Of a stretch of 64,000 bases of DNA, positions 58,641 through 64,000 are shown piece after piece. The position numbers and the translations under genes are program-made. This stretch comes from Escallonia rubra (taxonomy: Eukaryota > Streptophyta > Magnoliopsida > Escalloniales > Escalloniaceae), in the NCBI GenBank assembly GCA_033065855.1, contig JAVXUO010002137.1, positions 112,446 to 176,445 of the forward strand, in the 5' to 3' direction. The notes under the pieces are model-generated. The model had not been told where the DNA came from and searched no databases. It saw nothing but the letters and a program-made list of their open reading frames with translations. Every line of letters starts with the position of its first letter. Position 1 is the first letter of the stretch.

Positions 58641-59104
58641 ACGAAAAACAATGGTTAAAGTAGGAGAATAATGAAAGCAAAAGGAGAAAAATCAAAAGAT
58701 TTAAGCATCATATAAACCACTGAAGTAAAGTTTGGTTAGAAATTCCTCGTCTTTCTACGCCACTTGAGTAGTGTTATTTTATTAACATGCTAAAGTGTGT
58801 GTGTGTGTATATATATATTTGCTTTCTGATCTGCGATGATACACATGATAATCAAGTCTCTCAAAGAAGTTTTTAGTGCCAGTGACAACAGCACGATGAC
58901 TCGGCAAATTATTAGTGTTAATTAGTTGAGTATGACTGGTGTAGGTAGTTGGTACCAATTAATTGGCTTCTTTGTCCACTACATTTGCTTCATGTGGAAG
59001 GAAAATAGTAGAATGATTGCAGATAATAAAAATATAAAAAAAACCCTTAAAGTAGGATCGCAATGAAAGCAAAAGAAGATCATGAAATGAACAAATTTTG
59101 GTAC

Positions 59105-59290
59105 AATCTTCTCCCGACTTCACACGTAGTGATAATTAATAGTCGCTACATATTTTTAATAATTTTTCTGTTAACACTTTCAGCGACAATTTTTAACATA
59201 TTTTTCTAACGCCACTAAATAAAAAGTCATTAGAAATATTGAGTGACTATTAATTGTCACTATATGGGAGGTAGGAGAAAGATTCCTTCA
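59105..59290. mobile_element. MITE with inverted ends of about 40 bp
   Basis: The left arm 'cttctcccgacttcacacgt agtgataattaatagtcgct' is matched in reverse by 'gagtgactattaattgtcac' plus 'tatatgggaggtaggagaaag'. The interior is AT-rich and non-coding. Decayed relatives appear at about 60655-60830 and 62285-62430 ('ttttatatagtga' and 'attgtcactatatgaagg'). Target duplication is not clear. Confidence 0.65.
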
Positions 59291-60025
59291 ATCCAGTCCA
59301 GATAACAGCCAAATTTTTTTCATCAAATTAGTAGACATCATACACGCCACTAAGTTGGTTGTGGCCCGGAACCAACTTAGAAATTCTTATGATCCGGCAC
59401 CAACATTTTACACGTCAAATATACCGTGTTCTTTGTAGAACACGAACATGTAACTCTGCATATACAAGAAGATGATGTATATGACTAGGAAAAGGAGGCA
59501 AATGTCCGCGTCTTTCTACGCGGGGGTGGGGTGGGGCTGGTAACAACGCTTTTTTTTAACACCACTATTAAAATTTAGTAAACATATTCAGTGATCAACA
59601 TTGTTTGTTTACAACCCAATCCAAATTACAGCTAAAACTCCATGATTCCATGCGACGACGTGCTCTTTGAACCAAAACACATAACTCTTTGCAGCCTAAC
59701 GCCGTGAAAATTACCATTCATGACTAAGTTGGATCGTGGAATATAATGAAGGATTGGAAAGATGGATATTCACAAGTACGTAGAGAGCCATTAGCATCCA
59801 AAGCTGTGATCAAAACATGGTTGACACAACATATAAACTAAACACTACGAACATTACAACTGCGAGAAAAAAAGGAAAAACATAGTGAAATAAGACTTCA
59901 TAGCAACAACACCTTAATTATAGTGGATACTCTGCGTCTCCCGCCGCAGGACAACCGTTCATACCTTGGCATCCATGTAAAACAATGTACACGCTAACAG
60001 AGTCTACGCGCCCTCGTGCATGGTG

Positions 60026-60457
60026 TCAATCACGAGAGGGACGACGAAGGTCGCGGAAATAGGTAGCAGGGTCACGCTCAAAATCGTCCCTATAAATTTT
60101 GCCGTCCCTTCCAGGCGCTTTCATCGTCTCCCTCTCGTCAGCAACGGGGGTCTCCGAGGAGCCAGAGGGACGACGAAGGCTGCGGAAATGGGAAGCAGGG
60201 TCACGCTCAAAATCGTCCCTATAAATGGTGCCGTCCCTTCCAGGTGCTTTCATCGTCTTCCTCTGGTTGTCAGCAACGGGGGTCTCTGAGGAGCCAGAGA
60301 AAAGGCTGAATATGCCCTTTGCCACAAGAGCTGCACCAGCCAATACCCCGACCCCTGCCCCAATAACCTTGGCTACCTCCATGAACTCCTCGTCCTCCCT
60401 TCTCCTCGGAGAATCGGGGGAAGGGCCGTTGCTGTTGTTGTGTCCAGATCCACTCAT
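60026..60457 (-). CDS. Unrecognised small protein with duplicated C-terminal motif
   Basis: A single-exon frame of 143 aa on the minus strand with its own TATA box. I do not recognise the family. Residues 1-27 are hydrophilic and Ser/Arg/Glu-rich. Residues 28-53 (VAKVIGAGVGVLAGAALVAK plus GIFSLF) are a small-residue-rich hydrophobic helix, a possible membrane segment. Residues 54-97 and 98-140 are two near-identical copies of one motif: SGSSETPVAD, then TMKAPGRDG, IYRDDFERDPA and FR.LRRP. The DNA repeats with a period of about 129-132 bp, so the duplication kept the frame. Nearly all differences are conservative, which suggests both copies remain under constraint or the duplication is young. 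No neighbouring gene explains it. Confidence 0.72.
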   Translation of the reverse strand: MSGSGHNNSNGPSPDSPRRREDEEFMEVAKVIGAGVGVLAGAALVAKGIFSLFSGSSETPVADNQRKTMKAPGRDGTIYRDDFERDPASHFRSLRRPSGSSETPVADERETMKAPGRDGKIYRDDFERDPATYFRDLRRPSRD

Positions 60458-60514
60458 TCTATATGTGCTTGATTCTCAGGCTGGTCAATGTGCATAATGT
60501 ATAGGCCACTTTGG

Positions 60515-60525
60515 TTATATATATA
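60515..60525 (-). promoter_or_regulatory. TATA box of the small duplicated-motif gene
   Basis: Minus-strand CTATATATATAACC ends about 58 bp before the start codon at 60457. It sits in a non-repetitive context, which supports the reading frame being a real gene. Confidence 0.55.
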
Positions 60526-60649
60526 GGGACCTTGGCTTGGAGGAACCTGAAGGTCACCTGGGGATGGGTGGTTTCTTGGCTAAGTCACCAGTTGTGGTAC
60601 CAAAAATATTTAGGGAGACTAAGAGGGTGTGATCTTGGGAAAAGTTTTG

Positions 60650-63600
60650 GCGAAAAGATAATCACAACTTTTATATAGTGATAATTATTGAGCGTAGAAA
60701 TATCTTTAGTAGCTTTTATTTAGTGAGACTAAAAGGTGTTGCACATAATTATCGTGGAAAGTGTAAGCAAAAATCTCGCTAACTATATATAACGATCATT
60801 AGTTACCGCTATATAAAAGATTGTACCTATCTTTGTGTAATCTTGATAGTCACAAAGAAAATTTCCGTGATATTAGTAACTTGAAGATTTGACCGGTTAA
60901 TGCACAGATACATAACTTTACTTGTATTTAATTAAGTTTATCTCTATATGGAGTAGAAAAGACATTTTTGTAAATGTTTTATTTCATTCCAAAGTACGAA
61001 TGTACAATATTATTGTCATCTATGTAGCTTTAAACGAAAAGGAGGACAACTCCGTCCCCACGCAACACCCCCCCCCCCCCCCCAGCATGGGTGGTGAGGA
61101 TAAGGATCATATATTGCATATCATCTCTGTTATTACAGTTTACTAACAAAAGATTGTCATTAAAAGTGTTTTGTTGCTGTTACTTTGTGCCAACCTTTTG
61201 TCCTTAAAACATATATATTTTGTGAAATTTTTTGTCATGTACATCATAGAATCCTCGAGCCAGTTTAAGATTGATTTTCAAAACTAATTTTTTGATTAAA
61301 ACATAAAAAGTAATTTTAATTAGTTATTAGCAGAATTAGTTTCGGTTTAGTAAAAGTTATGGAAACACTTGCTTAAAGATGTGCAAGGCGTATGGCTAAT
61401 AGTGAGAAGAATAACTAAAAAGAACATCAAAGAACATGCAAAATTCTCAATATTTTTCGTTTACAGAAAACTTAAAGTAGATAAAATTTATACTATAACT
61501 ATATCTTCACTCTTTTGTAACGAACTAATTCAATTGTTCTATAAATATTTTTAAATATTTGTTCACCGTCTCATTGTATCTAGTTGCACACGGTAAAAAT
61601 ATTTAATGAACTTTAGTATGTGAGGGTAATTTAGAATTTTAATATGTAAAACCTGTTTTTTCCCTAAAATATGTAGAACCATTTTGGGTGCTTTAAGCAC
61701 CATGTCATTTTTTTTAAAAATACAACTCAACTTGTTTTAAAATTTTAAAATAGGTTTGACCACTCCAGAATTAATACCAAAAGTCTTCCTAATCTGGATG
61801 ATGCTGTTTCAGTAACATGCTGAAATAATTGCAGTGTGCATTGCTTTCTGATCTGCGGTAAAAGACACATACGCAGGATAATCAAGTCTCTCAATTATTA
61901 TCTATTAGGTGATTTTATTGTAAAGATGCAATCAACATGAGTATAATTTATTAGCGACGAAAGAGGTTTTTAGTAGCCAGCAACAACAGTACGAAGACTA
62001 CGCAAAGACTAGTGTTCAATAGTTAGGTACCAATTGATTGACTTTTTCGTCTACCCTCTAAGAAAAACAATTCAATTAATTACTGATAAGGACGAAAAAG
62101 AGTTGTTAAAGTGGCTTATAATGAAAGCAAAAGGAATATGACCAAAGGACACATCATGCACACCACTAACTTTCTATGTTCCTCGTAGACTTAAACACGT
62201 AGCTTTGCATATGACAGGTAGATGCCTTAATCACCATAATTGATGCTTGACGAGGAAAAAGAGACACTGAAAAGTTTTGGCGCCTTTCCCTGTTGTAAAA
62301 AAATAACTACAACTTTTATATAGTGAGAGAAAAGAGTTTTGCACAGAATTGTCGCTGAAAGTGTAAGAAAAATTTCGCTAACTATATATAAAGATTATTA
62401 ATTGTCACTATATGAAGGATTGTACCCATCTTTGTGTAATCCGGATAGTCACAAAGAAAATTTTCGTAATCTTAGTAACTAGAAGATTTGACCAGTTCAC
62501 ATATACATAAGTTTAGTTGTATTTAAGTTTATCTTTATATGGAGCAGAAAAGATATGTTTGTAAATGTTTTAATTCATTCCAAAGTACAAATGCACAATA
62601 TTATTGTCATCTATGTAGCTTTAAACGAAAAGGAGGACAACTCCGCCCTCACGCAACACCCCCCCCCCCCCCCCCACCTTCCCTCCCTCTCCCCGGCACG
62701 AGTGGTGAAGATAAGGATCATATATTGCATAGCATCTCTTTTATTACAGTTTATTGACAAATTGTCATTAAAAGTGTTTTGTCGTTGTTACTATATGACA
62801 ACCTTTTGTCCTTAAAATGTATTTTGTGAAAATTTTTGTCATGTGAATCCTCGAGCCAGTTTAAGAATGATTTTCAAAGCTAGTTTTTTTATTAAAACAT
62901 AAAAAACAATTTTAATTAGTTATTAGCATAATCAGTTTCCGTTTAGTAAAAGCTATGGAAACACTTGCTTAAAGATGTGTAAGGCGTATGGCTAATAGTG
63001 AGAAAAATAACTAAAAAGAGCATCAAAGAACATGCAGAATTCTCAATATTTTTCGTTTACAGAAAACTTCAAATAGATAAACTTTATACTACAGCTATAT
63101 CTTCACTCTTTTGTAACGAACTAATTCAATTTCACCGTCTCATTGTATCTGGTTGCACACGGTAAAAATATTTAATGAACTTTATTATGTGAGGGTAATT
63201 TAGAATTTTAATATATAAAAGCTGTTTTTTTTTTCTTCCCGAAAATCTATAGAACCATTTAGGGTGCCACCATGTCATTCTTGTAAAATAAAACACAACT
63301 TATTTTAAAATCTTTAAAATATGTTTGACCACTCTAGAATCAATACCAAAAGCCTTCATAATCTGGGTGATGCTGTTTGATTAACATGCTGAAATAATTG
63401 CAGTGTGCATATTTTCTTTCTGATATGCGGTAAAAGACACCTATATAGGAAGATCAAGTCTCTCAATTATTATCTAGTAGGTGCTTTTATTGTAAAGATG
63501 CAATCAACATGGGTATAATTTATTAGTGACGAAAGAGGTTTTTAGTGCCCCGCAACAACAGTACGAAGACTCTGCAAAGACTAGTGTTCAATAATTCAGT

Positions 63601-63750
63601 TAGGTACCAATTGATTGACTTTTTCGTCCACTACACTTGCTTCCTCACGAAGAAAAACAATACAATTATTTACATATAAGGACAAAAAAGAGTTGTTAAA
63701 GTAGGCATATAATGAAAGCAAAAGGCAAAAGAGACACTTTTCCTCGTCTT
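60650..63750 (+). repeat. Tandem duplication of a 1.6-kb non-coding unit
   Basis: Unit one (about 60650-62260) and unit two (about 62270-63750) align along their whole length. Matched landmarks: 'gatagtcacaaagaaaattt' (60847 / 62447), the poly-C run (61066 / 62658), 'atcctcgagccagtttaag' (61250 / 62847), 'gcttaaagatgtg' (61371 / 62967) and 'aacatgctgaaataattgcagtg' (about 61814 / 63383). The offset is 1,570-1,600 bp. Each ends in the same block type as at 55.8 and 58.1 kb. No protein-coding content is seen. Confidence 0.85.
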
Positions 63751-63840
63751 CATCGACAAGATTTTTCTAGTAGAGATCAACGGAGAGAGACAAGTACTAC
63801 GTACCAGGTGGTGCACCTTTTATCGTGGCTGGGTTAGTTT

Positions 63841-64000
63841 TAGGGCTAATTACACCTATGTCCCTGAGGTTAGGGGGTAATTACAGTCAAGGACACTAAG
63901 TTTCAAAATGTAACATACGTGACCAAAAAAGTTAAAAAAGTAACAATTTTATCCAACCGTTAGGGAACCATAAAAAAAGTGTAATTTTCGTCATTACGTA
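63841..64000 (+). mobile_element. Probable Mutator-like or similar element end at the window edge
   Basis: 'agggctaattacacctatgt' then 'ccctgaggttagggggtaat' and 'ccgttaggg' follow the style of long terminal repeats of plant Mutator-like elements ('aattacaccaaaggtccctga...'). The element runs out of the window, so its content is unknown. Confidence 0.4.

Overview
This window is nuclear DNA from a flowering plant, almost certainly a core eudicot with a repeat-rich genome. The genes are split by many introns with plant-type splice sites. One gene is a euAP1-clade APETALA1 MADS-box gene with the eudicot-specific C-terminus. The space between genes is full of plant transposon types: CACTA, TRIM, gypsy solo LTR, SINE, LINE, PIF/Harbinger-like MITEs and Mutator-like pieces. 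I cannot name the species.

Layout. 1-13.4 kb is gene-poor. It holds AT-rich degenerate repeats, a lone CACTA end, a 4.66-kb CACTA element with a matching 3-bp target duplication that carries a B3-domain gene plus pieces of a glycosyltransferase gene, a copia element and a SINE, then a LINE tail, a complete TRIM retroelement and the AP1 upstream region. 13.5-28.7 kb is AP1 (8 exons, 246 aa, + strand), with a 10.5-kb first intron swollen by nested retroelements. 29.6-32.6 kb is a RING-H2 E3 ligase gene on the - strand (5 exons, 226 aa), convergent with AP1. 36.4-37.6 kb is a universal-stress-protein-like gene (3 exons, 229 aa). 40.1-54.9 kb is NOP14 (14 exons, 953 aa), with a 5.3-kb intron 4 holding further transposons. 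55-64 kb is repeat-rich again: a duplicated block around a dead MuDR-type transposase fragment, a small single-exon gene whose product contains an internal 43-44 aa duplication, and a 1.6-kb tandem duplication.

All four multi-exon genes join cleanly in frame from start to stop, so they look functional. As I recall it, the order AP1 - USP-like - NOP14 also occurs near AP1 in Arabidopsis (AT1G69120, AT1G69080, AT1G69070), so this is probably the true AP1 orthologous locus. The genes do different jobs (floral meristem identity, ubiquitination, stress protein, ribosome biogenesis) and there is no sign of an operon-like system.

The most interesting points are: the gene-carrying CACTA element with an open B3 gene; the terminal CaaX box CFAL of AP1 in place of the usual CFAA; a GC-AG intron in AP1; nested insertions in AP1 intron 1 that can be ordered by their target duplications; and the unrecognised small protein with the duplicated motif. 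I found no convincing wholly new biological system, tRNA or rRNA gene, or CRISPR array.
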